NCBI RefSeq assembly: GCF_014635845.1
Contig: NZ_BMDP01000001.1
Coordinates: 744,001-808,000 of the forward strand
Direction: 5' to 3'
Length of the DNA: 64,000 bases
From: Oxalicibacterium solurbis
Lineage (GTDB): Bacteria; Pseudomonadota; Gammaproteobacteria; Burkholderiales; Burkholderiaceae_D
Shown here: positions 46,187 to 54,940 of the stretch, in pieces
Layout: every line of letters begins with the position of its first letter
How positions within the stretch are numbered: the first letter of the stretch is position 1
Position numbers and translations under genes: made by a program
The notes under the pieces: model-generated
Told to the model about the DNA's origin: nothing
The model's input: the letters and a program-made list of their open reading frames with translations, nothing else
Databases searched by the model: none

Positions 46187-47644
46187 TCAGGAAGCATCGG
46201 CCGGCTTGCTGCCGGCCGATGCCGCTTCCCACCCCAGGCCCAGGCTTTTCTGCAGCGAGACGAAATCCTTCAGCAGATCGCCCTGCCCTTGCACCGCATT
46301 CTGCTGCGCGTTGTACAGCGCACGCTGCGCATCCAGCAGATCGATCTGGCTGGCGGTGCCGGCCGTGCGGCGCTGCTGCATCAGTTCGGTTTCATGCTGC
46401 GCCGATGCCTGTTGCGCCAGCAGCTTGACGACACTGTTGCGCTGGTAGCCGTAGCGCGACAGCGCCGTATTCGCATCGCGCAAGGCATTCAGCACCGTGC
46501 CTTCGTATTGTGCGATCGCTTCGTCATACCCGGCTTCGGCGCCGCGCACTGCGGCTGCAGTCTTGCCGAAATCCAGGAAATTCCACGACAGGTAAGGCAA
46601 ACCGAGCAGCATCGAATTGCTGCTGCGGAACAGATGTGAGGCGCTGTCCGAACTGAAGCCGATGTTGCCGAGCAGCGTCAGCTTCGGAAAGTAATCGGCC
46701 TTCTTCTCGCCGATCTGCGCATTGCTGGAAGCCAGCCGGCGTTCGGCCGCGCGAATGTCGGGACGCCGCTTCAGCAAGGCGGCCGGATCGCCGACCGCCA
46801 CGCTTTGCGGCAACATCGGCAACGGCTTGCTCTGCGACAGCGTGCCGTCCAGCGCGCCGGGGCTCTGGCCGGTCAGCACCGCCAACTGATCGAGCGCAGC
46901 GGCAATCGCGGCATCGATCTGGTTCAGCGTAGCCTGCGTACCATCCACCTGCGATTGCATCTGGTCCACTTCGGCAGCGGAAGCTACGCCGCGGTCGCTG
47001 CGCTGCTGCGTCAACATCAGCATCTGTTTATCGGCATCGGCTGTCTGCTGCATCAGTGCACGGCGCTGCTGTTGCGCACGCAGTTCGACATAGGCATTGG
47101 CGACTTCCGCTTCGAGCGATACCTGCACGTCCTGCAACTCTGCCCGCACCGCTTCCGATTCGGCCGACGCTGCTTCGACAGCGCGGCGCGTGCCGCCGAA
47201 CAAGTCGGCTTCCCATGTCGCATCGAAGCCGGCAACGTACAGCTTGGCCGTCTGCGATTCGTCGGTACCCGGCGCCGTCTGCAATACCGCCGCTGCGCCC
47301 GATGCGCCTATCGTCGGCAAGTTCTGCGCCTGCTGCTGTTCGAATCCGGCACGCGACTGGCGTAATCTTGCCTTTGCTGCGCGCAAATCGGGGCTGTGCT
47401 GCAGCGCCTGTTCGATCAACGCATTCAATTGCGCATCGCCGAGCGCGCCCCACCATGCGGCAACCGGTTTTTCCGCTTCGGCATGTGCGGAAGCGCGCAC
47501 GAACCTGCCGGATTGCATCGCGTCCTGCGCCACGTCGGGTACACCGTCGTAATCGGGACCGACTGTCGTACAGCCGCTTATGCAGCCGGCGAGACTCAAC
47601 ACGGCAAGCAGCGAAGGAATACGAATCGATGATGAATGGTTCAT
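46187..47644 (-). CDS. Outer membrane efflux lipoprotein (TolC-like OMF, NodT family)
   Basis: Outer membrane factor of about 485 residues. The ATG at 47644 has GAGGTAAAG upstream. A lipoprotein signal ends at LAGC (Cys21). The body has the OMF repeat pattern: WWGALGDAQLNALIEQALQHSPDLRAAKARL in parts and a second copy from GDPAALLKRRPDIRAAERRLASSNAQIG. The C-terminus has LYNAQQNAVQGQGDLLKDFVSLQKSLGLGWE. It overlaps nothing upstream: the EmrB stop is at 47664. It is the third gene of the EmrA-EmrB-OMF operon and forms the exit duct. Confidence 0.92.
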   Translation of the reverse strand: MNHSSSIRIPSLLAVLSLAGCISGCTTVGPDYDGVPDVAQDAMQSGRFVRASAHAEAEKPVAAWWGALGDAQLNALIEQALQHSPDLRAAKARLRQSRAGFEQQQAQNLPTIGASGAAAVLQTAPGTDESQTAKLYVAGFDATWEADLFGGTRRAVEAASAESEAVRAELQDVQVSLEAEVANAYVELRAQQQRRALMQQTADADKQMLMLTQQRSDRGVASAAEVDQMQSQVDGTQATLNQIDAAIAAALDQLAVLTGQSPGALDGTLSQSKPLPMLPQSVAVGDPAALLKRRPDIRAAERRLASSNAQIGEKKADYFPKLTLLGNIGFSSDSASHLFRSSNSMLLGLPYLSWNFLDFGKTAAAVRGAEAGYDEAIAQYEGTVLNALRDANTALSRYGYQRNSVVKLLAQQASAQHETELMQQRRTAGTASQIDLLDAQRALYNAQQNAVQGQGDLLKDFVSLQKSLGLGWEAASAGSKPADAS

Positions 47645-47663
47645 GGCTTTACCTCGTCCTGCA

Positions 47664-49268
47664 TCAGTGGCCGGCATCGGCGACAGGTGCGCCAGCCTTG
47701 GGTGTTTTCAACAACAGCGCAAGCGGGATACATAACAGCAGCGCAATCGCCAGCGCGTAAAAAGTTTCGGTATAGGTGATTACGGCGGCCTGCTGCTGGA
47801 TCTGCAATGCCAGTTGGCCCAGCGCCTGCAATTTTGCGTAAGCCATGTCGCCCACGCTGCTGAAATGGCTGACGGCACTGGCCGCGATGCGTTCCTGACC
47901 GAGCAGCGAATTGCCGGTTACCGTCTCGCGGATCATGTCGTTGTGCAGCGCGTTGCGACGATCGATGAAGGTACCGATGATCGCCAGCCCGACCGAACCG
48001 CCGAGATTGCGCGCCATGTTGTACAGGCCGGCGGCATCGCCCGATTCCTCGCGCGACACGGCCGCCATCGATGCCTGATTCAGCGGCATCAGCGCCAGCA
48101 TCTGGCCGACACCGCGCAGCAGTTGCGACCAGGTGAAATCGTGGCCGACGCTCTGCGCGGTCAGCACCGTATCGAGCAGGCAGCTGACAGCAAAGCACAA
48201 CAAGCCGGCGATCACCATCACGCGAAAATCGAGCTTGCCCAGCATGCGCGGCAGGATCGGCATCATCAGGAAGGCCGGCAAGCCCGCCAGCAGCATCACC
48301 TGTCCTGCCTGTTCGGCGTTGTAGCCGGCGATCAGGCTGAGGAACTGCGGCACCAGGTACGACACGCAATACAGGCCGGCACCGACCGTGAAGACGATGA
48401 AGATCACGCTGGCGTAGCTTTTGTTCTTCAGCAGCGACAGCCGCAGGATGGGGCGCTTCGCATACCGTTGCGACAGCGCCACCATCGCCATGCCGGCCGC
48501 CGACATCAGCGACAGCGTGACGATCATCTGCGACTCGAACCAGCGTTCGCGCTGGCCTTCTTCCAGCACCGCGGTCAGCGTACTGAGACCGACCGCAAGG
48601 CCGATGATGCCGAGCCAGTCGGCATCGAAGAAATCGCCGTAGCGCGGCCTGTCCTTCGGCAGGCCGAAGATCAGCAACGCAATCAATGCCGTGCAAACCG
48701 GCACGTTGATGAAGAAGCACCAGCGCCAGCTGGCGTTCTCGGTCAGCCAGCCGCCGAGTACCGGTCCCAGCAGCGGCCCCAGCAGCACGATCAGGCCGAA
48801 CACCGTCATGCCGATCGGCAGTTGCCGGCGCGGCAAGCGCGTGCGGATGATGGTCTGCCCGGTCGGAATCATCGCGCCGCCGGTAAAGCCCTGGCCGATG
48901 CGCGCCATGATCAGCACGAACAGGCTGTCGGACAGACCGCACAGCATCGAGAACGCAGTGAACAATGCGGCGACGCCGAGCAGGAAGTTGCGCAGGCCGA
49001 ACACGCGCGTCAGCCAGGCGGCCAGCGGAATCATCACGATCTCGGACATCAGGTAACCAGTCGCGATCCACGTGCCTTCGGTGCCGGTCGCGCCGACCGA
49101 GCCCTGGATTTGCGGCAGCGCGGAATTGGTGATCGAGATGTCCAGCGTCGCCATCAGTGCGCCGAGTCCGCCGGCGGCGACGGCGATCCAATCGGTGACG
49201 CTGGCGTTCGGTTCGTGCGCGGAATCGGTGGAACCTGCAGAACCGGCCCTTGCAGCCGAATCAGCCAC
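47664..49268 (-). CDS. emrB: EmrB/QacA-family MFS multidrug transporter (DHA2)
   Basis: Fourteen-helix drug:proton antiporter of about 534 residues. The likely start is GTG at 49268, overlapping the emrA stop by a few bases; the longer open frame to 49328 has no family character upstream. Signatures are GALMATLDISITNSALPQIQG (motif near helix 1), ATGYLMSEIVMIPLAAWL and GQTIIRTRLPRRQLPIGM in the central loop region, and LGGWLTENASWRWCFFINVPV in helix 5 (DHA2 signature). It works with the EmrA adaptor and the OMF in a tripartite pump. Confidence 0.93.
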   Translation of the reverse strand: MADSAARAGSAGSTDSAHEPNASVTDWIAVAAGGLGALMATLDISITNSALPQIQGSVGATGTEGTWIATGYLMSEIVMIPLAAWLTRVFGLRNFLLGVAALFTAFSMLCGLSDSLFVLIMARIGQGFTGGAMIPTGQTIIRTRLPRRQLPIGMTVFGLIVLLGPLLGPVLGGWLTENASWRWCFFINVPVCTALIALLIFGLPKDRPRYGDFFDADWLGIIGLAVGLSTLTAVLEEGQRERWFESQMIVTLSLMSAAGMAMVALSQRYAKRPILRLSLLKNKSYASVIFIVFTVGAGLYCVSYLVPQFLSLIAGYNAEQAGQVMLLAGLPAFLMMPILPRMLGKLDFRVMVIAGLLCFAVSCLLDTVLTAQSVGHDFTWSQLLRGVGQMLALMPLNQASMAAVSREESGDAAGLYNMARNLGGSVGLAIIGTFIDRRNALHNDMIRETVTGNSLLGQERIAASAVSHFSSVGDMAYAKLQALGQLALQIQQQAAVITYTETFYALAIALLLCIPLALLLKTPKAGAPVADAGH

Positions 49269-50421
49269 GAAGGTTCTCCGTCTGTGCAGCGGATTGCTTG
49301 ACCGCCGGTTTGTCCTGCGTTCCCGCATGCTTGGTATCGACGTCCGCCGTCACCGACAGCCCCGGCAGCAACAGATTGCGTGTCTTCGCATCAGCGTCGA
49401 GATGGACGCGCACCGGCACGCGCTGCACGATCTTCGTGAAGTTGCCGGTGGCATTTTCCGGCGGCAGCAACGCGAACTGCGCACCGGTACCGGGCGAGAA
49501 GCTTTCGACCGTGCCGTGCAGATCGAGATCCGGCAGCGCATCGACATGCACCTCCACCGGCTGGCCCACGCGCATGCGGCCGATCTGCGTTTCCTTGAAA
49601 TTGGCAACCAGATAGACCTGCTGCACCGGCACGATGCTCATCATGCGCGTGCCCGGCTGCGCATACTGGCCGACACGTACCGTATCGTCGCCGACACGGC
49701 CGTCGATCGCGCTGTAGATGATGGTGTCACCGAGGTCCAGTTCGTTCTGGCGCAGACTGGCTTCGCCTTCCTTGATCTGTGCCTGCGCCTGCAGCAGTTG
49801 CGCCGAATTGGCGGCGAGATGGCTCTGCGCCGATTTCACGGCAGCCAGTGCAGCGGCGAGATTCGCTTCCGCCTGTTCCTTCTCGTTGCGCAGTTCGGCC
49901 AGTTTTTCCGAGGTGGCGGCACCGCTGACGTCGAGCGGCACATAGCGTTCGTATTCGTGTCTGGCGTGCTTCAAGTTGATACGTGCAATCTGTGCCTGCG
50001 CCTGCGCCTGGTCGATCTGCGCCTGCTCCTGCTGCAAATCGGCCTTCGCCTTTTCCAGATCTGCATTGCGCGCGTCGATCGTCGCCTGCGCCTGGTCGCG
50101 CAGCGCCTGATACTGGCGATTGTCCAGCCGCACCAGCGGATCGCCTTTTTTGACGAACTGGTTGGCCTTCACATAGACCTCGGCCACATAGCCCGCAACC
50201 TTGGGCGCGACCACCGTGGCATCGGCCTGCAAGTAAGCATCGTCGGTGCTTTCGATGAAGCGACCGCTCACCCACCAGTAGATGCCGTAACCCAGCGCGG
50301 CGATCAGCACGAGACCGCCGATGCCGAGCACCACGGTGCGCCGGCTCTTTTGCGTGGGAACGGGGGATTTTGCCGGTGACGCGCTGCTGCCGGCCGGCGC
50401 CGGTTCCGAACCTGAAGACAT
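49261..50421 (-). CDS. emrA: EmrA-type membrane fusion protein (HlyD family)
   Basis: Periplasmic adaptor of 386 residues with one N-terminal helix (VVLGIGGLVLIAALGYGIYWWV in parts). It is followed by the lipoyl half-motif ESTDDAYLQADATVVAPKVAGYV, a long Ala/Gln/Glu-rich alpha-helical hairpin (residues about 85-215) and the beta-barrel region VPVRVHLDADAKTRNLLLPGLSV. It is the first gene of the efflux operon, read from a promoter region that carries a large inverted repeat shared with the divergent TetR gene. Confidence 0.93.
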   Translation of the reverse strand: MSSGSEPAPAGSSASPAKSPVPTQKSRRTVVLGIGGLVLIAALGYGIYWWVSGRFIESTDDAYLQADATVVAPKVAGYVAEVYVKANQFVKKGDPLVRLDNRQYQALRDQAQATIDARNADLEKAKADLQQEQAQIDQAQAQAQIARINLKHARHEYERYVPLDVSGAATSEKLAELRNEKEQAEANLAAALAAVKSAQSHLAANSAQLLQAQAQIKEGEASLRQNELDLGDTIIYSAIDGRVGDDTVRVGQYAQPGTRMMSIVPVQQVYLVANFKETQIGRMRVGQPVEVHVDALPDLDLHGTVESFSPGTGAQFALLPPENATGNFTKIVQRVPVRVHLDADAKTRNLLLPGLSVTADVDTKHAGTQDKPAVKQSAAQTENLRG

Positions 50422-50434
50422 ACCAAATACTCCA

Positions 50435-50474
50435 AATTATTCCAATCGGAAAAATTCTATCGTTTGGAATAATT
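50435..50474. promoter_or_regulatory. Inverted repeat operator between emrA and the TetR regulator gene
   Basis: Perfect 11-bp arms AATTATTCCAA (50435-50445) and TTGGAATAATT (50464-50474) with an 18-bp spacer. The right arm overlaps a possible -35 (TTGGAA, 50464-50469) of the TetR gene, with TATATT at 50486-50491 as -10 (16-bp spacer). This is the expected place for a TetR-family operator controlling both directions. Confidence 0.75.
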
Positions 50475-50499
50475 GTGTCAAGTGGTATATTTTTGCGTG

Positions 50500-51237
50500 A
50501 TGAAGAATTCGACCAAAAAAGAGACAGCCAAGACCGCACGCCTGCGGCATTCGCCGGAAGGCGGCTACGCACGCGGCGAAGAAACGCGCCGGCGCCTTAT
50601 CGATGCGGCAATCCGCCTGTTCGGCGAACGCGGCTATGAAGGCGCGTCCACCCGCGATATCGCACGGGCAGCCGACGTCAACGCACCGGCGCTGCAATAC
50701 TATTTCGACAACAAGGAAGGTCTGTACCGCGCCTGCGCCGAACATATCGCCGACAGTTCCTGGCAGCATTTCCGCCCGACACTGGAAGCCGCGCAAGCCA
50801 TATTGGACAATGCAGATGCTGGACGGGAAGCATTGATCGGTGCTTACCATGCCATCCAGGATGCGATCGCCGACCACATTTTGCAGAATTACGATGCACA
50901 GCATCGTCGCCTTTTCATCGCGCACGAGCAGGCCGGGCACGGACCGAGCGTGCTGTTCGACATCATGGATCGCAACGTCAAGACGCGCATGCGCGAAGTG
51001 ACCTGCGCGCTGCTTTCCCGGTTGAGCGGCGTACCGGCAGACGATCCGCTGACCGTCATGCGCGTGCTTACGCTGCACGGTCAGGCTGCGATTTTCAGCC
51101 TGGCGCACAAGAGCACCCTGTCATCGCTGGGCTGGGATAGTCTCAATGAAGAACGCCTGGCTTTCCTGAAAAAGACGGTGAGGGAACAAACCCGCATCCT
51201 GCTCGATGCGTGGGCGGCAGAGCGCGGCAAAAAATAA
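50500..51237 (+). CDS. TetR/AcrR family regulator (CecR/YbiH-like, DUF1956)
   Basis: Regulator of 245 residues from the ATG at 50500. The N-terminal helix-turn-helix is GEETRRRLIDAAIRLFGERGYEGASTRDIARAADVNAPALQYYF (residues about 26-70, in parts). The C-terminal ligand domain resembles the DUF1956 type (LFIAHEQAGHGPSVLFDIMD, LTVMRVLTLHGQAAIFSLAH). CecR-type proteins control efflux genes in enterobacteria. It is divergent from emrA-emrB-OMF with a shared operator, so it is the probable repressor of the pump. Confidence 0.92.
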   Translation: MKNSTKKETAKTARLRHSPEGGYARGEETRRRLIDAAIRLFGERGYEGASTRDIARAADVNAPALQYYFDNKEGLYRACAEHIADSSWQHFRPTLEAAQAILDNADAGREALIGAYHAIQDAIADHILQNYDAQHRRLFIAHEQAGHGPSVLFDIMDRNVKTRMREVTCALLSRLSGVPADDPLTVMRVLTLHGQAAIFSLAHKSTLSSLGWDSLNEERLAFLKKTVREQTRILLDAWAAERGKK

Positions 51238-51345
51238 TCCCCTTCTTCATCGATACGCCTTCACGGCTGATTGTGCGGATTGACTGTATGGACCGATTGG
51301 GTGACAGCAGCACCTTCGCATATCTGCATTTCCTGAATACGGACG

Positions 51346-51375
51346 AAAAAAAAGCACCTCGCAAGAGGTGCTTTT
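51346..51375 (-). terminator. Rho-independent terminator for the TerC gene
   Basis: On the minus strand: stem AAAAGCACCTC / GAGGTGCTTTT with a TTGC loop followed by a run of eight T. It lies 43 bp behind the TerC stop, between two convergent genes. Confidence 0.85.
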
Positions 51376-51417
51376 GAAAGCCGGCTACGCAATCCGGCGC
51401 GTCACTCGGGAGCAGTA

Positions 51418-52209
51418 TCAGGCAGGCACGTTCTGCTGTTGATGGCCTACCTGATGTTCCGGCACATCGCACACGGCCAGGTTGTGGTTGCGACGCATGC
51501 GGATGTTGAACAGTTCGACCACCAGTGAGAAGGCCATGGCACCGTAGATGTAGCCTTTCGGGATATGGAACTCGACGCTTTCGGCCACCAGTACCGCACC
51601 GACGATCACCAGGAAGCACAACGCCAGCATCTTGATGCTCGGGTACTTATTGACGAACTCGCCAATTGCCTTGGCAGAGAACATCATGATGCCGACCGCG
51701 ATCATGATCGCGACGATCATGATTTCGACTTCCTTGACCATGCCCACTGCGGTAATAACCGAATCCAGCGAGAACACGATATCGATGATCGCAATCTGCA
51801 TCAGCACCATGCCAAAGGTTGCCTTCTTGACAGAGACCGGCTTGTTGCTCTCGTCTTCTTCATGACCGCCGGCCATCAGTTCCTTGATTTCAACGATGGC
51901 TTTGTACAGCAGGAACAAACCACCAAAGAACAGGATCAGATCGCGTCCGGAGAAGCCCATGGTGCCAATTGTGAAGACCGGCTCGACCAGGCTCATCATC
52001 CACGACAGGCTCAGCAGCAACAGGATACGGGTACCCATCGCCAGGCCCAGGCCGATGATGCGGCCCTTTTGCTGCTGATGCGCCGGCAGGCGATCGACCA
52101 GCACCGAAATGAAGATGATGTTGTCGACACCCAGCACGATCTCCAGCATCGCGAGGGTCGCCAGTGCAATCCATGCTTCCGGCGTGGTGAAAACTTGTAG
52201 AAATTCCAT
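51418..52209 (-). CDS. TerC family integral membrane protein
   Basis: Membrane protein of 263 residues from the ATG at 52209 (MEFLQVFTTPEAWIAL); the upstream part of the open frame has no family character. It has the TerC core LEIVLGVDNIIFISVLVDRLP with the conserved Asp-Asn, then IAIIDIVFSLDSVITAVGMV with the matching acidic residues in a second repeat. The C-terminal tail is His/Gln-rich (EHQVGHQQQ). Family members are linked to tellurite resistance and metal (Mn) export. It is a single gene with a long AT-rich upstream region. Confidence 0.92.
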   Translation of the reverse strand: MEFLQVFTTPEAWIALATLAMLEIVLGVDNIIFISVLVDRLPAHQQQKGRIIGLGLAMGTRILLLLSLSWMMSLVEPVFTIGTMGFSGRDLILFFGGLFLLYKAIVEIKELMAGGHEEDESNKPVSVKKATFGMVLMQIAIIDIVFSLDSVITAVGMVKEVEIMIVAIMIAVGIMMFSAKAIGEFVNKYPSIKMLALCFLVIVGAVLVAESVEFHIPKGYIYGAMAFSLVVELFNIRMRRNHNLAVCDVPEHQVGHQQQNVPA

Positions 52210-52717
52210 AATGCTCTCTATTAATTGGTTGATGAAGGACGCCTGTTTTCTGCCTGTACTGCGCGCCCTATTCCTGCCACCGATCCTTGCCAGCCGCATA
52301 TCGTGATATCGCGGCAACACTGTCGGGTCTCCTCATTCACTTGATCGCAAAGCCGATTCCTACATCGCGCCTCCTCGCTTTCCATGAATCACTGCATTTG
52401 GCAGACGAAGGAACTTTAACGCAATCTTAACTTCGTAGAAAATCGATTTTAGCGTTAGTTTTATCTGTAAAAACCGAATAATTTTATGAATATTACGGAT
52501 AAAAACAGAGCAATCACATCATGAGAACATCAATCAACAAGTAAAAAACATCAATAAATTCAATATATTGAATCAATAACACGTTGATTCAGCATAGTCC
52601 AGAAGACGAATGAATGAAAGAAAAACATGAAATATTCCCCGTATAGAAGAAAATGTTTTTCTGAAAGGTGAAAGGGATGATTCGTTATTTTTATAATAAT
52701 TTTTTAACGATTTCTTA
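52210..52717. other. 508-bp AT-rich region upstream of the TerC gene, no gene seen
   Basis: Positions about 52400-52715 are far more AT-rich than the surrounding core sequence, and I see no conserved frame on either strand. Near the TerC start there is a 10-bp hairpin at 52293-52315 (GCCGCATATC / GATAT-C-GCGGC) in what would be the mRNA leader. Some TerC-family genes have Mn-sensing leaders, but I do not see the yybP-ykoY consensus here. Confidence 0.5.
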
Positions 52718-53605
52718 TTATTTCTTCAGTCCATCAGCAACCGTCGGGTAACGTAATCGCACACCCAGTTCCTCCTTGATGCGTCGATTCGACAAGCGTC
52801 GCGATTCGGACATGAAGGACAGCATCATCGGCGACACCTGCTGCCGCAGTACATCAAAAGGCAGGCGTGGCGGCCGCGGCAGCGCCAAGGCATCGGCCAC
52901 CGCATCGAAATAGTCGCCCATCTTCATTTCGGAATCGTCGACCGCGTGATAGGCGCGGCACGACGCTCCCCGAAACAGCGCCGCAACGATCATGCGCGCC
53001 AGATCGTCCGCATGGATATGATTCGTATAGACATCGTCGTTCCGATGCAATGCCGGTGTACCGTTCTTCAAGCGCTCCACAGGAAGACGACCATCTCCAT
53101 AGATGCCCGGCACACGCAGGATTGCCACTCGCCCATGCGCGCGCTTCGCCCATGCGCGCAAGGTCCTTTCCGCATCGACACGTCGTACGGCACGCGCATT
53201 GCGCGGACGCAGCGGACGCGTTTCGTCCACCCATTCACCATCGCAATCGCCGTAGACGCCCGAGGTGCTGACATAAACCAGTCTGGCCCCGTCGGGTAAA
53301 ATGGCGACCAGATTGCGGGTACGGCGATCGACGTCGCCATCCGATTGCGGCGGCGCCAGATGCACGATCGTCTGCGCCAAGCGGGCAATGCGAGCCAATG
53401 TCGCCGGTCGATCCAGGTCTGCGATCACCGGAATTGCGCCAGCGTCGCGCAAAGCCTGGCGACGCTCTTCCTGCGTCGTCACGGCAAAGATGCGGAACTT
53501 GTCCCGCAACAGCGGCAACAGACGCATGCCGACATCGCCGCAACCGAGAACCAGCAGCCGCGGCTTGCCTGTTTTCCCCGCACTGTTTTTGTTTTGCATT
53601 TTCAT
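52718..53605 (-). CDS. NAD(P)-dependent epimerase/dehydratase (YeeZ-like extended SDR)
   Basis: Rossmann-fold protein of 295 residues. The nucleotide motif is LLVLGCGDVGMRLLPLL (residues about 17-33), followed by VYVSTSGVYGDCDGEWVDE with the family Ser and Tyr, and ILRVPGIYGDGRLPVERL. It matches the YeeZ-type extended SDRs with unknown substrate. The AT-rich intergenic region lies just downstream of its stop. It is divergent from the ferredoxin reductase gene with only 11 bp between the starts, so the promoters must overlap the genes. Confidence 0.85.
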   Translation of the reverse strand: MKMQNKNSAGKTGKPRLLVLGCGDVGMRLLPLLRDKFRIFAVTTQEERRQALRDAGAIPVIADLDRPATLARIARLAQTIVHLAPPQSDGDVDRRTRNLVAILPDGARLVYVSTSGVYGDCDGEWVDETRPLRPRNARAVRRVDAERTLRAWAKRAHGRVAILRVPGIYGDGRLPVERLKNGTPALHRNDDVYTNHIHADDLARMIVAALFRGASCRAYHAVDDSEMKMGDYFDAVADALALPRPPRLPFDVLRQQVSPMMLSFMSESRRLSNRRIKEELGVRLRYPTVADGLKK

Positions 53606-53616
53606 GACCCGATTGT

Positions 53617-54660
53617 ATGACGTTCCAGATCACCGTTAAGCCGAGCGGTCGGCAATTCCCCTGCGAAGCAGACGAAACCATCCTCGATGCCGCGATCCGC
53701 GCCGGTGTTGGCCTGCCCTACGGCTGCAAGAACGGCGCCTGCGGTACCTGCAAGGGGCTGGTGCTGTCCGGCGACGTAACGCATGCGCCGCATCAGCAGA
53801 AAGCCCTGCCGCCGAACGACGTCAAACAAGGCTTCGCGCTCTTCTGCTGCGCGCATCCACATAGCGATATCGAACTCGAAGCGCGCGAAGTGCTCGGCGT
53901 CGGCGAATTCCCGATCAAGAAACTGCCGACGCGCGTCGCCAAACTGGAAAAAATCGCCGACGACGTGATCGTCATGTCGCTGCAATTGCCCGCCAGCGAA
54001 CGCCTGCAATACCGCGCCGGCCAGTACATCGAATTCATGCTGAAGGACGGCAAGCGCCGCAGCTACAGCCTGGCGAACGCACCGCACCTGGATCAACAGA
54101 TCACGCTGCACATCCGCCACATGTCAGGTGGCGTGTTCACCGATCATGTCTTCAGCACGATGAAGGAGCGCGAAATCCTGCGCTTCGAAGGCCCGATGGG
54201 CACCTTCTTCCTGCGCGAGGAATCGGACAAGCCGATGGTACTGCTCGCCTCCGGTACCGGCTTCGCGCCGATCAAGGCCATCGTCGAACAGGCGCAGCAC
54301 GCCGGCAGCAAACGACCGATGACGCTCTATTGGGGCGGCCGCCGGCCGAAGGATCTGTACATGCACGCGCTGTGCGAGGAATGGACGCGCACGATTCCGG
54401 GCTTCCGCTACGTGCCGGTCATCTCGAACGCGCAACTGGAAGACCAGTGGAACGGCCGCATCGGCTTCGTCCACTATGCCGTGATGGAAGACCTGCCAGA
54501 TCTGTCCGGCCATCAGGTTTATGCCTGCGGCGCGCCGGCCATGGTCGATGCCGCGCGTAACGACTTCACCGCGCAATGCAAGCTGCCGACCGACGAGTTC
54601 TACGCGGATGCCTTCACATCGGAAGCCGACATGGCGCAAGGCGTGGTCTCGGACGAATAA
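53617..54660 (+). CDS. CDP-6-deoxy-delta-3,4-glucoseen reductase-like ferredoxin-NAD(P)H reductase
   Basis: Electron-transfer flavoprotein of 347 residues. The N-terminal plant-type [2Fe-2S] ferredoxin domain has YGCKNGACGTCKG and a later Cys in FCCAHPHSD. The FAD-binding domain follows with YRAGQYIEFMLKDGKRRSYSLAN and the NAD domain with LLASGTGFAPIKAIVE. The order ferredoxin-FAD-NAD is that of AscD/E3-type reductases and of phenol or methane monooxygenase reductases. No sugar genes are nearby, so the electron acceptor is unknown. Confidence 0.87.
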   Translation: MTFQITVKPSGRQFPCEADETILDAAIRAGVGLPYGCKNGACGTCKGLVLSGDVTHAPHQQKALPPNDVKQGFALFCCAHPHSDIELEAREVLGVGEFPIKKLPTRVAKLEKIADDVIVMSLQLPASERLQYRAGQYIEFMLKDGKRRSYSLANAPHLDQQITLHIRHMSGGVFTDHVFSTMKEREILRFEGPMGTFFLREESDKPMVLLASGTGFAPIKAIVEQAQHAGSKRPMTLYWGGRRPKDLYMHALCEEWTRTIPGFRYVPVISNAQLEDQWNGRIGFVHYAVMEDLPDLSGHQVYACGAPAMVDAARNDFTAQCKLPTDEFYADAFTSEADMAQGVVSDE

Positions 54661-54733
54661 CGAAGGTAATGCAGAGGAAGTCATGTCGCAGAAATAACGC
54701 AACGGTCATCTGCAACACTTGCGGGGAAACCTT

Positions 54734-54762
54734 TTGACGCCCCACGGGAAACGTCTTACCAT
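54734..54762 (+). promoter_or_regulatory. Candidate promoter of the leader peptide/aminotransferase unit
   Basis: TTGACG (54734-54739), 17-bp spacer, TACCAT (54757-54762). A start of transcription about 7 nt later would fall on or beside the ATG at 54769, giving a leaderless or nearly leaderless mRNA. Confidence 0.5.
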
Positions 54763-54768
54763 GCCTGC

Positions 54769-54837
54769 ATGAACATGACCGCCAGACACTTGCGACGCCG
54801 TCTCCCTCTGCCCCAGCACTGGATGCCGTGCGTGTAA
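54769..54837 (+). CDS. Candidate leader peptide (22 residues, Arg-rich)
   Basis: Short frame: MNMTARHLRRR, then LPLPQHWMPCV and TAA. It has four Arg among residues 6-11. No Shine-Dalgarno precedes it, but a TTGACG-17-TACCAT promoter is placed so that transcription would begin at its ATG. A strong terminator starts 16 bp after its stop and ends 56 bp before the start of an acetylornithine-type aminotransferase gene. TTGCC just after the stop can pair with GGCAA inside the terminator stem and so could form an alternative hairpin. The arrangement resembles transcription attenuation. That it is translated, and that Arg is the signal, are inference. Confidence 0.45.
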   Translation: MNMTARHLRRRLPLPQHWMPCV

Positions 54838-54853
54838 GCATTTGCCGATCACG

Positions 54854-54884
54854 AAGCCACAGGCAATCCTGTGGCTTTTTTTTT
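54854..54884 (+). terminator. Terminator or attenuator upstream of the aminotransferase gene
   Basis: Stem AAGCCACAGG / CCTGTGGCTT with a CAAT loop and nine T. It lies between the candidate leader peptide and the aminotransferase gene on the same strand. Confidence 0.88.
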
Positions 54885-54940
54885 GATATCGTTTTCCCCT
54901 ATTGTTTCGCTCTCACTTCATTCGCTCAGGAGTATCCGTA

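Noticed and set aside
52210-52320. Mn riboswitch (yybP-ykoY type) before TerC
   Set aside because: The conserved core of that riboswitch was not found by eye; only a simple hairpin is visible.
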